Source: Pigoraptor vietnamica
Taxonomy: Eukaryota; Opisthokonta; Filasterea
NCBI GenBank assembly: GCA_943704525.1
Contig: CALSCQ010001656.1
Location: 1-50,402 of the forward strand
Direction: 5' to 3'
Length of the DNA: 50,402 bases
Shown here piece after piece: positions 30,328 through 41,346 of the stretch. The notes under the pieces are model-generated. The model ran no database searches. It worked only from the letters and a program-made list of their open reading frames with translations, and was not told the DNA's origin. A program made the position numbers and the translations under genes. Within the stretch, counting starts at the first letter, position 1, and the number at the start of each line of letters is the position of its first letter.

Positions 30328-30979
30328 ATGGAGGGCGGGGAGGACGGTCCCGTGCCCACGGACGGCGCAGCAACGAGCACTCTGCGAGAGCTGGAGGCTG
30401 CGGAGGCGGTGAGTGGTGTCCTCCCGTTCTTCCGGCCCGTTGTTCTGAGTGCCGGCCATCGTGCTGCAGGACGTGACCGAACTGTTGCGCTGTGCCGGGA
30501 GGGCCGTTGGCATCCTCTCCGCGGAGCAGCCTGACAAAGAGGTGAGACTCTTTCGTGGCTATGTGTATGGGGGGTTGAGATGTTGTTGTCGCGGTCGTGT
30601 CTGACGGCGCCCAACGTAGGCCTTTGACGCACTGGCGGCGACGTACGCAGAAAAGATTGAAGTAAGTATGTGCCTTTTATGTTGCCACGCCGACTCCGAG
30701 CCAACCGTATCGCGCAGTCCATCCGCAGTGCACTGCAGCGGCAGATTGCGCGACTTGCGGACGTGGCGAATGTACACAACGAACTGAACGCGTACGGTAA
30801 GTTTTCCTCGGCGCTTCTGCGTTGCACCCGCGGGCACGTGAACTGCCCTCCATGTGAGCGCAGGGACCGAAAAGGGCGCGTCGCTCGCGCAGCGGAGCCT
30901 TGCACTCGTGTCTCTTCAACTCCGCGCGCTCGCCGAAACATCCACGACCCCGCCAACCGTCGCGCCAGACACCCACTGA
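30328..30979 (+). CDS. MED11: Mediator subunit 11 (MED11)
   Basis: Exons 30328..30408, 30470..30541, 30621..30662, 30719..30797 and 30864..30979 give 129 residues. LRELEAAEADVTELLRCAGR, VGILSAEQPDKEAFDALAAT, YAEKIESIRSALQRQIARLA and the final helix follow the MED11 pattern (human [29 protein letters not shown]..., VEAELSAQIRYLTQV). It would pair with MED22 in the Mediator head next to the TFIIH contact. The match rests on helix order and short motifs, so identity is good but not certain. The last residues (TSTTPPTVAPDTH) are disordered. It is convergent with EED, 61 bp apart. Confidence 0.75.
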
Positions 30980-31040
30980 CCGGTGCAGTGGCCGAGAATG
31001 CGGGCGTGCGCTGCGGTTGGCCCGCAGTGCGCGGCACGCG

Positions 31041-34000
31041 TCACTCGGCACGGTGGCGGACGATGATGAGGTTGCTGTCCGTGACGGCAACAATAAACTG
31101 CCCGTTTGACGACACGCACACGTCGCGAATGGGCGTGCGGAAGTCGTCCGAGTCTGGAGCTCGCAATTCGGCCTGCAGCGATGGCAGGCGAAACAACGCC
31201 TGAGCGATGGCGCAAATGGCGCTGAATTGCACGAAAGGAGGACAGAGCGCGATTTACCTTGGTGACTTTGGGCGCACCGCGCGCGCTGAGGGCGTCGCCC
31301 ACTGCATACGTGAGAATGTCGCCCCGGTCGTTCCCAACCACGAGGAAGCGACCGTCTGCGGCCACGCGAATCAGCTCAGGCCGTGGGCGGCTGTGCATCA
31401 AACTACGCAGCATGTGAAGGGCGAAGCGACATGCACAGCATTGCGTATAGTCACGAGCGACGCACCGGCAGACGGCGCGCCCTTCATGAACAGCTCGTCC
31501 GTGCGTGTGTAGTCGCACTGGTGCAGCACGCGGGGCACTCTGCCACCGGCGCGATCGGCATCCTCCGTCCATATGACCACGCGCCCCTCGCATGCCGCCT
31601 TTGACGCTACAAGGGCACCTCCATTAGCGTGTTTCCTGCTTAAAATTTAGCGCAAATACAAGCTCCACCCACCTATGGTCCGCGCATCGAGGAAAGTGAC
31701 GAAATCGACGTTGGCGTCGTGCAGGCGGTCGTAGAGCGCAGTGGGGTCCTCGTGCACATCCATGGCAGCAGCCTTCTTTGGCGGCCGCCCGCGTCGTTTG
31801 CCGGACGCCGTCGCTGCAACACAAGGACGCGTGAGGCCAACTTCAACAAACTGCATGTTGCGCCACGCGACACTCACGCTCCGCATCACTGCCAGCACTA
31901 GCGACGGCGGTCGATGCGGCGTCCACCGCACTCGCCTCCGCGGCCTCCGTTTCCTTCGCACGCGCGGCGTACTTGGAGTCGATGGACCACCTGCGCCAGT
32001 CGCTCGTCAGTCGGCGCCACAAGACACGCGCGACGGCATGTCGCACCTCTGAATGGTGGAATCGTCGCATCCCGCGAGGAAATAGGACCCGTCCGGGGCC
32101 ACAGCGAGCGCGTTGACGGGCGCGTTGCACTCAAATACGGCCAGGGCGCTGTTCAAAACACGGAGGGAGATCAGCAACGAAGCTGCGGGCAAGAGCATCC
32201 GTGCCGCCCCATCGGTAACTTACACAGACGGGATCTTGCGGCCCATTTCAGACGCGGAGGGCGCCGCAATCGCCCAGAGCACAACGTTACCGTCCTTCGA
32301 CCCCGCTGCGAAACACAAAAATCAGCACTTTCGGAAAATCCATCGTACAGAACATGTTTCAAGGCGTCGAAAAGCAGGCACCAAACCACTCACAAAGTAA
32401 CAGGCGGGGACTGGTGCGCACAAACGCGACATGGAAGATTGGCTGGCGATGCCACTGCAGCGTATCGTACTTGACATCGAGCGTGGGGCTGACGAGATGG
32501 ACGACGCCGAGCTCGCCTGTGAGCGCAAGAAAATTGGGCCCGGAGTCAATGTCGCTTTCACAGCAGCACGACAGACTTCTCGCCCCAAAATGCCGCCCTC
32601 CTTCCTCCCCTCGCAGCGCACACGCAGCTTGCACTCACCGGCCGCCGCAATGACGGGGAGGCGCTTGCCAAGCGGTCCTTGCAGCACAGTCCAGGCGAGC
32701 GTGTAGAAAAACTCGCGCTCTGCCTTCAGGCGCACCAGCACGGGGCTCACCGCCACATTGGAGGTGCACAGCTGCGCATCGCACACGTTCACGACGCTCC
32801 CACCCGCGGTTGCAAAGAACTGCGTCGTGCCTGCACTCGCACAAGCACGCCAAATAAGCCGCATTGCAGCATCTCAGGACGGCGGCGTAACAGCCGCTAC
32901 AGACCGTGGGCGTCGTCACCGCCGACTGGTTCGAATGCGCAGGCGTACACAGGCACCCGATCGGTCCGCTCGAGCTCGCCATCGCAGAACGCGTGCGCGC
33001 GGTAGCAGCTGACGCCCGCCTCGTACTCCGCGGGTGCTGCAGTCGACGCGTGAGCGAAGGCAGCGGCCCACAGCACGGCGGCACGGCTCACCTCCAATGC
33101 CTTGCGGCACCTGTGCTGCGTTGAGAGTCGACCGGTTCGCAGCGGTGTCGTGGGCATCCGTCGCAGCGGTCCCTCCCCCTTTCGCCACAGTTGCGCCTCG
33201 CCGCTTTCCATCTTGGCCCCCGCGCGGGCCACCCTTTCCGCCTGCGCCCACTGCGTCCGCTCGTACCCCGGCACCCGACCCGCTGCCATCAGCGCGGGCA
33301 CTCTTCTCTGTCTCTCGCACAGCCGTACTTTTCACAAAGCTGTCGTGAATCCCCTTCGCGGGAGCGGCGGCTTTCACAGCGACGGGGGAATGATCCGCAC
33401 CCCCCGCCGCGTCGGACCTACTGGCCGGCGCCAGTTGTCGCGCGGAAGCCTCCCTGGCCGCCAACGCGCTCTTGCGCTGTGGAAGGGGCGGCGTGATGGC
33501 TGGGATTAACTCTGCGGCCTTGGCTTTGACATTGGCAGCGCCGCCCTTCCGACGTGTTGCGACCGCGTCTCCAGATTCAGGCGATTCTCCGCGCTTTACG
33601 TCGTCCTCCGTCTTCGATCGCTTGCGTGCGCCGCCGATGCCGGGAGACGGCGCGCGCTTTGATGGCCTTTGCACGCCCTCGCCTGCAGCCGCGCGGCCCC
33701 TGTCCACCGACGCCGTTTGCAGTACGGCCGCAGCAGCCGCCAGACGAGCACCCCGCGAGAGCGGCGCTGTCGCATGCTGGGCAGACTGCGCATCGCCCCT
33801 CGCAGATGTCCCCACCACGCTGTCAAAGTGCGAGCGTGCCTCGTCCTCATAAATGTGACGGTTCGCATCCTCGCCTTCGTGGCCGTCGCACAAGCCAACG
33901 GCAGCCTTGATGAAGAGGTCCCGCAGTGCCTTTCCTTTCGAAGTCTGCGCGAAAGCCACCATTGGACGACATTGGACGAATGCACCAACCCACACATCAC

Positions 34001-34157
34001 CGTGAATACATGCCTGCGCAGCGAACATCGAGTCCCAGAGACCGCGCACAACGGGACGCACGCGCTCGCGCACGCTTTTCTCCGACTGCGACGGACGTCC
34101 CATGCTTCTTGTGGGGTACTCTCCGTGTGCGTGATTGTTTTCAGCTGACTTGAGCAT
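31041..34157 (-). CDS. EED: EED-like Polycomb (PRC2) WD40 protein with a long basic N-terminus and an AT-hook
   Basis: Eleven exons, 34157..33092, 33036..32905, 32830..32639, 32516..32394, 32305..32224, 32148..32047, 31990..31878, 31813..31673, 31606..31466, 31355..31258 and 31172..31041, give 773 residues. After about 355 disordered, Ala/Lys/Arg-rich residues comes the EED propeller: RVPVYACAFEPVGGDD, QFFATAGGSVVNVCDAQ, EREFFYTLAWTVLQG, LPVIAAAGELGVVHLVSP, LLLSGSKDGNVVLWAIA, YDRLHDANVDFVTFLDARTI and the end SSNGQFIVAVTDSNLIIVRH. These align in order with human EED (NFYTCAWTYDSN, LLAVAGSRGIIRIINP, LLSVSKDHALRLWNIQ, HRNYVDCVRWLGDLI, SSILIAVCDDASIWRW). EED reads H3K27me3 and activates EZH2. An AT-hook core (GKRRGRPPKK, about residue 607) is inserted between blades. 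The intron at 31356..31465 was chosen because it restores exact length to human EED. Confidence 0.82.
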
Positions 34158-34243
34158 GTGTACACTGAGCGTGTCCGACAGCTGGTAACCTGTGAATGTA
34201 ACACGTTTTGCTTTTGGTCGTTCATTGGCAAAAGCCCTACACC

Positions 34244-37200
34244 CTACACCTCCACCTCGTCAGCGTCGACCACTGCGTCCCAGTCCGTGTTGCCTGCACC
34301 GCGCAGGGTCGCAATGGTGCGCTGGGCAACGGCGAGCTGCGCGCGCAGGTCGTCCCTCTCCCGCGACACGTCTTCTAGCTTGCGAGTCAGTTCCACGTTG
34401 CGCGCCACGAGCGCTTCTACGAGGGACGTCTCCTCGATGGCAGTCCAAGACGTCGAATAAGGGCGCCCTTGCTCTTCACTCGGCGCTGACGGTGCTCTCG
34501 GGCGGTCGAGATCGCTGAGGACGGATGTCGTCCGAGCATGCGTGTCCGCAGGCGGCGACGTGGCGCACTCACTGCTGTTGCGACCGCGCGACGTGGACTG
34601 CGCTCCCACGTCCGCGCTCCTCTTCCGCTGGGTCGTTGGCGATCCGCGCGGCGATGCATCCCGGCTCACGCAGGTGTCCATGTGGCGGATTATGGCGTCC
34701 GCATCGGACGTCATCAGCTCAAACGCGTCTGTTCCGCACGAAACGCGCAGCCTGCAGATTCGAGGTGTCAGCGACATTGGGCGAGCGAAAGCACGAGATC
34801 ACGGAGCACCCACTTTCGCGGTTCGAGCACTGCCGCAACGACCGACTCAATCTGCCACGAGCAGTACGTAACCTGCATTGGGGTTAGTCGCACTATCAGC
34901 CTCTCATGCGTGTGGGCGGTCGTGGGAGGTGCGCAGCGCGCTCACCTTGCTCTTCTCGTGGGTAATCGCAAACGTTTCCGCCCCGACCGTCACGTGCACT
35001 GGCACCAGCGTTGATGGCGATGATGGGTCTTGCATCTGGGACGATACACGGCGTAAGTCTGCGACGACGCACCGTACACACACGCACAACGCCGGCGCTG
35101 CATCTCACCTTCGCATACCACGTGACCGGTGCGCGAGTGGACGTTTTCGGCAACAGGCGCGTGCGCGCAAAGAGGCGCCCAGACTGTCGGCGCAGCGAAT
35201 CAAACGAGCTCTCCCTCGATGCCTTTGCGTGATCTGCCGGGGGGATGAGGGGAGGGGAGGGGCTTAGCCGCGATACACATGGCAGTGCGCCCACATTGGC
35301 TCCCACCAGAATTGGCCGAAGAGGTACTCTGCGTCGCTTCCGCCGGCTGCATGTTGAACGTCGCGACGAGGTCGGCCATGAGAAGCGAGCGGGTTCGTTG
35401 GGCCATCGCCGCGAACTTTGGGGCCTTGTACGCGGCGTTCTCCGCATTGATCACTGGGCGCACCAAAGCCAGAGTGTCACAGAGCCGCGCATGGCGCATT
35501 CAAGCGCACAACGGAAGCGGCCACCCACATTTGTGAAGAAGGAAATCGCGAAACTTCGGCCCCGCTTCGAATTCCGGAGGGTTCGGCAGCGGAGGGCCGA
35601 AAGGCGGCACATCGTCAAAGCGAGTGACAGACACCCTGCGCGGTTTCCGTCAGCATCCAACATAAACAGCACTCGCAAAGCACCAGGAAAGCGCGGCGGC
35701 ACACCTGTATCTCACGCCGGCGGCAGTGATGACCGCCCTGACGACAATGAAAATGTGCTGAAAGTGCGAGCGAATCACAAGCGGCGAGAAGGGCGGCGCG
35801 CCGGGGTCCTGGAAGATGACCGTCACAATGTCGTTGCCAATGTGCCGCTTTCGCTGGAGCTGCGTGGGCGCAGAAGGGCACGTGGCAGGCGTCAGTGGCG
35901 CGAGCAAGAATTCGAACATTGCTGCATTGCGTGGCGTGCGAAAGGCACCTGCTGCCTGTTCGCGGGCGTCGCGGGCAGCATCGTGGAGACGTGGAACATA
36001 ACCTCGACGTCCCCGTCGTACATTCGAGTGTACACGCTCGTCGTGCCCGTGGTATCCGCTGCGCCGAATTTCCGTTAGTTCGCACGCCGTGGGGAACACA
36101 ACGCACCCGCGCGACCCACTCTTGACATCGAGGCCGGCGCGGAACCCCGTGAAGCCCTTCAGCTGCACCGTCTCGCCAATCGTCTGGAGAAAGTCCGAAA
36201 AGTGCTTGCTGGGCGTCACTGCGAGGGGATGGCGCGTGTTGGGTCCCGAGTGACACGAACAACACGGCATGCGCATCCCACGGCCCGCCACCCACTGTTG
36301 TTGTACATGTCCTCCTCCGTCGATTGTCCGTCCGCGCAGTACATGACGCCAAATTTGTACTGGCGAATGAGCTGCGACGGACACGCGAGTCGCTGAGCAC
36401 ACACACGCATTGGACAACCACGGGATGGCACGAGGTGTCGCATTCCGACGCAGACACAGACGCAGTCCGCAGACGTGACCAATCGCCGCCACACACAAGA
36501 GGCGCACCATTTGTTCGTCGATCTTCAGGAGCAGTTCGTGCATGCGCGGGTCGGCGACCAGCTGCAGCCTCGAGACGTGGATGCTTGGCGCCATGGCCAC
36601 GATGACGTCCTTCGCGGTCGCCTTCATGCGCAGCTTGGAGCGAATGTGCACGCTGCTCTCGGGCAGCACCATCCGGATGTCGCCCTCCTGCACGCGGGTG
36701 GCGCCAGGCGTGTGAAGGGCACTCCTCCGAGCCTCACGCCCTCCCTCTCAATCCCGTCGGCGGACAGCAAAACAACTCCCCACGTCCCTCTGTTGTCACG
36801 GCTGAACTCACCTCCAGCGTGCGGATAATCGCGCGAAACGCAGTCTTGCCCGCATCGTCCTTGTCAGTCTCCTTGCGCAGGGACACGGCCACGGGCTTGC
36901 CGGAGGGGTCAAACCCAACGAAATTTTGGTGCTCTGCGCAGCGCACGCGTCGCTCGTTATCAAACATCAGGCATGCACCTCTGCCACACAAGGACGTGCA
37001 TGCAGTCTCTCGCGCAGCAGCCGTCAGAAGCACGCACCCTTGGCGAAGAAGTGGCGCCGGTAGTAGTTTGCGTTGTGGTCGTAGTGCTCAAAGGCCATCA
37101 GGCCGTGGCTCTGCCGCCCGCGAAACGAGCCATCCAGCTGCTGAAACGAGAACGACCGGCGCAGACCCGCAGGCACGCCGCCCTCCCCGCCGCTCTCCCC

Positions 37201-37482
37201 TTCCGCCTCCACTATGAAGCCGCTGCACTCGGCGACGAGCTCCGACGGACCAGAGGGCTTGCGCGTGAGGAACGAGTGCTGCAGGCCAGCAAAGACATCG
37301 CGGTCGCTCGCAGAGCGAGTTGTGATCCGCGGCGGGTGCAGCGATGTGATTGCATCGTCCGCGCTGGCACGCGGCTCGGGGCGGTCGGTGCCATGCGGGC
37401 TGCCGCCGTCGGGCGAGAGAAAGTACGTGCGTGGGAGGGACTCATCGAGGTTCTCGAGGGTGCCGCTGAGTTTGGTCGCCAT
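34244..37482 (-). CDS. RAP1GAP: RAP1GAP-family Rap GTPase-activating protein with C-terminal PH-like domain and coiled coil
   Basis: Thirteen exons, 37482..37038, 36933..36812, 36687..36508, 36371..36296, 36218..36120, 36058..35949, 35859..35705, 35635..35529, 35453..35307, 35233..35109, 35035..34946, 34872..34814 and 34751..34244, give 740 residues. The Rap-GAP domain (about 135-480) contains [70 protein letters not shown] and [20 protein letters not shown], whose Asn (about residue 353) is the catalytic 'Asn thumb'. It ends [20 protein letters not shown]...[14 protein letters not shown], as in human RAP1GAP. Beyond it lies a PH-like fold ([55 protein letters not shown]), a Ser-rich linker and a coiled coil ([20 protein letters not shown]). 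The 35454..35528 intron joins what could be mistaken for two genes. Rap regulation at adhesion or cortical sites is inferred. Confidence 0.88.
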
Positions 37483-37625
37483 AGCCACTGTTCGAACTAG
37501 GATGCGCGCTCACCATGCGAGTGAAGCAGCGCACTACACGGCGGCTAGCAGAAGAAGAGTGTGACTCAGCAAGGCCGGCATGGAGAGGACGACGGCAGCG
37601 GACCGTGACGTTGCCAGGGGCGAAA

Positions 37626-37844
37626 ATGTCCGCGTCCGATTACAGCGAGTCCGACGGCGCACTTGCGCTGTGCATGCAGCAGGCGAGAGGACGCGACGTA
37701 CGGCGTGCAGATGGCATGCCCTTCTGCGTGCAGAGCGAGAGCTTCCGTGGTCCTGCGCGTTCGGGAGCAGTGGCTGAAACAACACGGTCACCCATGTCCG
37801 GTCGTCCTCCTTCCGAGCTCTCGGCTGTCTCCATCGCGGTTTGA
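37626..37844 (+). CDS. Small ORF divergent from RAP1GAP
   Basis: The ATG at 37626 opens 72 residues, MSASDYSESDGALALCMQQA and then a Ser/Arg-rich stretch. No family is recognised. A second frame over the same bases (to 37872) reads RVREQWLKQHGHPCPVVLLP and DSDWHVAAI, which also looks protein-like, so a splice between frames is possible although no clean donor fits. Position 144 bp from a divergent ATG suits a real gene start. Confidence 0.3.
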   Translation: MSASDYSESDGALALCMQQARGRDVRRADGMPFCVQSESFRGPARSGAVAETTRSPMSGRPPSELSAVSIAV

Positions 37845-38422
37845 CAGCGATTGGCACGTGGCTGCCATTTAAGTCAGAAGGGCGCGGCACACTCTCAACT
37901 GAAGGCTCACCCTCAGCGCGTTTTCCTGCACCTTCGCACGATTCTGCGCCAAGTGCCGTCAGCCCACGGTAATCTCACGCATCGCGCGCTCTTCGAGTTC
38001 GGCCTCGCATCGATCAGTCAGTTTACAGCGGCCGGCCGACCGCCTGACACTGTCCGGCCGCCCCGGGCGCCGCCTCCGATTCGCATAAGGTCTGTCGGCG
38101 CCACTCCTTGACAGTTGACTCTCGAGCAGACAATGCACAGCTGAGAATCTCCCGCCAACTGGCGGATCTGCGCCTGCTTCGCCACTCTGCCGACTGGAGA
38201 CCCCATTGCGGTACTGCCGGCGCGGCGCCACGGCCCCCGCCGTCGCCGGCCGCCTGTCGTTGAGTTTAGCCATCGCGCCGACCGGTCAAAGCTCGCCAAG
38301 TAGGAGTACGGGCCAGCAGGATTGAGAGTACTGGCCAGCAGGACTCAGTTGAGAGTACTCTCAACGGGCCAGCCGGGCGGGCGCGTGGTCACAGGTTCCT
38401 TTGAAGTGCGAATTGAGCGAGA
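37845..38422. promoter_or_regulatory. Intergenic and upstream region of the TTL-like gene
   Basis: It contains a CACGTG at 37855-37860, a repeated GGCCAGCAGGA element (near 38312 and 38333) with copies of TTGAGAGTACT, and an 18-bp perfect palindrome listed separately. No coding signal. Confidence 0.5.
38348..38365. promoter_or_regulatory. 18-bp perfect palindrome upstream of the TTL-like gene
   Basis: GTTGAGAGTACTCTCAAC is its own reverse complement and ends 58 bp before the ATG at 38423. A half copy (ATTGAGAGTACT) lies about 30 bp upstream, each preceded by GGCCAGCAGGA. Likely a dimer-bound operator or promoter element; the factor is unknown. Confidence 0.45.
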
Positions 38423-41098
38423 ATGGTTGCGCTGTCCCTGCCGCGCCTGGGGCTGCGCCGCAACTCGGCCCTGGCGCTGCTTGTCCTCGTCGTCGTCTGT
38501 GCGGGGCTGCTGCTCTCGCGCGAGGGGGAGCAGGGCGATGCGTCGAGCCCAGAGGCGGACTTTGAAAAGTGTCTTGGGTCCCAGAAGCCGCTGGTGAGTA
38601 GACGGTCATTCAGCAACTCTGAAATGCGTTACTCGAGTCAGAGTCAATCACACTAGTCTTGACTCGATGTTCTCAAGCCACATTGTCGGTGACAAGGCCA
38701 GCGTCCTCTTATTTTTGCCAGTATCGTCTCGGCGACAGTTGCTGCTGTCCGTGCTGCAGCAGCACGCATGAGGTGTTGCGTGGCTGGCTGACAACAGGAT
38801 GATCGCAGGTGAAGATGCCGCGGCGAGGTCCCGTGACATACTCCGTGCACTCCAAGACGCCGCTGTCGGCCGTCGCTGACCTGCGCGCGCGGGGATGGAA
38901 GCCCCAGACGAACCCCGACCAGCCGGCCGTGGTGCTTCTCACGACGTACAAGGACTGGAAGCGCATGTCGGCCAAGTGGGTGCCATAGTTTTGCGCACAC
39001 TCTTACTTGTCTGCGACTGAGTGCCCGCCATCACCTGTGGGCGCCGCGGCGATAGCTTGCGCTCCGTGCACGCATTTCAGTTTGTTTCATTGTGGCGACT
39101 CTCATGCGCCCGTGCAATGTCACGTCTGGACTCAATTCGCCTGTCTTGTTCGCCTGTGACAGGTACACCGACGGAGCGCACTTTGTGAATCTGCTGGCAA
39201 ACGCGTATCACCTCGCACTCGGGCCGCTTGGCATCGCCGCCAAGTCCGCCGCGGCGTTCCAGATGGGCTGCGAGCTCAACACCCTGCCGTTCATGCTCCC
39301 GGCATACGACCTCGCGAACGGCGCCGCGTGCGAGCGTTTCGTGCAGGAGCAGCGCGCGTTCTCGGCGGGCGAGGGAGCGACAGCCACCCCCGCGTGGCGC
39401 CTCGTGCTGAACCCCGAATTTTGGCTGTGGGCGGACTCGGACGACGTGGTGTCGCCCGCGGCAATCGAAGCGGCAGTCGCGCCCGCGCAGGGGAAGGCGC
39501 CGGCGGCCCACGAGGAGGAGGCCGACGCTGAAGAGGACCAGGCGGCCGAGCGCCCCGCCGCGAAAAACGCGCCACGACAAGTCGTGCCTCCGGGATATGC
39601 GCTCACGCACGTGGGCGCTGTGGCGCGCGCGTCGCGACTCTTGGAGCTGCTTGACCGCCCCGGCGGGTGCGACACACTGCAGCGCAAACGGCAGGCGTTC
39701 CCGCGCATCCCGGAGAACTTGTTCGTGCAGAAATGCCTCTCGTCGCCCATGCTGCTCGGCCAGCGCAGGTCAGTCGGCGGCACGTGGCGATCGCGAACTG
39801 ATACTTGTGTCGATGCTAACGCCGCGCCGCCGCAGGTTTTACATACGGTCGTACCTTCTCATTGCATCGACGACGCCGTTCATGGTGTTCAGGTGCGTTC
39901 GATCGGGGCATCAGTGGCTGTAAACGGATCCCTGGCGGCATTAGCTTAGTGTGCGACTGACTTGCATTTTGACGCATTATCAATGCAGGCGTGACGGGTA
40001 CGTACAACGGTTCGTCGATCCCTACGAGGGTGGCATCGTCGACGCGTGCGACCACGCCTTTGACGGGAAGCGCCGTGTTGCGCTCGGCCGTCCCGGCGCA
40101 CCCTCCGCCGCCGCAGCCGGCGACGCAGCCAGCGCCCCGCAGACGTTCACGGGCATGGTCGACCTTGCGCCTGACATTGCGAAGTACGAGGCGGCGCGCA
40201 AGGCGTCCGGCCGCGGCGGCGACAACATGCTGACTCTTGACATGGCGCAGTTCCGCCAGCAATGTCTGGACAGCGGCCGCTTTGGTGAGTCAATGTCTTG
40301 GTATAATCAGATACCCGACGGGGTTTGCGGACACTCGCTCATCACACAAACCAATCCACAACCCCCATTGGCAGACGCCGACGAGTTCGACGCGCTCGAC
40401 GACCGCCGGCGGCACATCGAGCGCTTTGTCTTCGAGTCTGCGCGCAGTCGGCTGCGACGGCGGCACGGCAGCTTCCAGCTCGTGACGGTGGACATTGGCA
40501 TCGAGGGCAACGGAATGCCCGTCCTGCTCTCCGTCGACATCAACCCCACAATGCAGGTGCGGTCTTTGCGTGCGGCTGAAGGTGTCGCGGACGCGTGACT
40601 GAAACCCCTCTCCCTTAGGTCTCTCTGAGCGTGTGGGTGCAGCAGCACAGCGAGGCGCTCTTCCGCGAGTCGCTGGACCTCGTGCTCGACGCGAACCTGA
40701 GGCCGTGGGAGTACGCAAAAATGGGCTTTGGGGAAAGCAAGTTCCACTTTGAGATGATGCTCAACGAGCGCATGGAGAGGTGCGTCTGTAACTTCCGTCC
40801 ACACACACATCCACCGGCCACTCCGCGGCACAAACATTGGACGATTGGTGCAAAATTTCACCCACCCACGCGGATTCACGCGCATTCCAGGTGTGGGCAG
40901 GCGGACGACAACCCCTTCTCGTCCTACGACATGTGCGTCATGGGCAAGCGAAAGCCCGCCGTCAAAGCAGCAGACGACGCCGAGGAGCGCACAAGGGAGC
41001 AAACGGACGCAGAGGCCGGAGAGGGGGAGCCGAAGGGTCACGCGGGTGCCGACAGTCCCGATGTTGACAAGGACGTGGATGACGAAAGTGCAAACTAA
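38423..41098 (+). CDS. Membrane-anchored tubulin-tyrosine-ligase-like (ATP-grasp) protein
   Basis: Exons 38423..38593, 38809..38975, 39163..39768, 39836..39892, 39989..40284, 40375..40556, 40619..40779 and 40891..41098 give 615 residues. The start MVALSLPRLGLRRNSALALL, then VLVVVCAGLLLS, is a signal anchor, so the rest should be luminal or extracellular. The TTL-type core is LFVQKCLSSPMLLGQRRFYI, RSYLLIASTTPFMVFRRDGY and VQRFVDPYE (TTL: [25 protein letters not shown]...). Near the C-terminal part are SVDINPTMQ (cf. EVNTNPSL) and LDLVLDANLRPW (cf. DVLLDENLKPW). The P-loop-like Lys/Gly stretch of active ligases is not obvious. An acidic insert (HEEEADAEEDQAAERPAAK) interrupts the domain and the tail is charged. 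Cytosolic tubulin is an unlikely substrate for a luminal enzyme. Function is unassigned. Confidence 0.72.
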
Positions 41099-41346
41099 AG
41101 CGTCAGCGACGACCACTTCGTTGCACGAGTGGGTGGGCGTGAGACCAGGGCGGCGCTTGATCGCCGCCCCGACTTCATTCTGCAGACAGGCGGGCGCAAT
41201 CGGCAAACGCAATCGAGCGGAAAGAGAGAGGGAGAGGCAGTTAATGCACTCAGACGCAATAGATAACACAGCGATCCGCGCGGTCGCCGGTAAAGGGCTT
41301 ACGGCACAAGGCACGCCACCTGGCGCGCTGTCGAGACCGGCCAAAA

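Noticed and set aside
31378-31465. Alternative EED acceptor at the CGTAG near 31400
   Set aside because: It needs a phase-2 donor that is not present. The acceptor at 31356 pairs with the good GTGCGT donor and gives the same length as human EED between FMK and GN.
35307-35406. A separate gene starting [13 protein letters not shown] at 35406
   Set aside because: The upstream residues in the same frame, [14 protein letters not shown], are the conserved end of the RAP1GAP domain and are joined by a clean splice to the catalytic exons.
35279-35536. Plus-strand [23 protein letters not shown]
   Set aside because: It lies antisense to RAP1GAP exons 8-9 and has no family support or splice partners.
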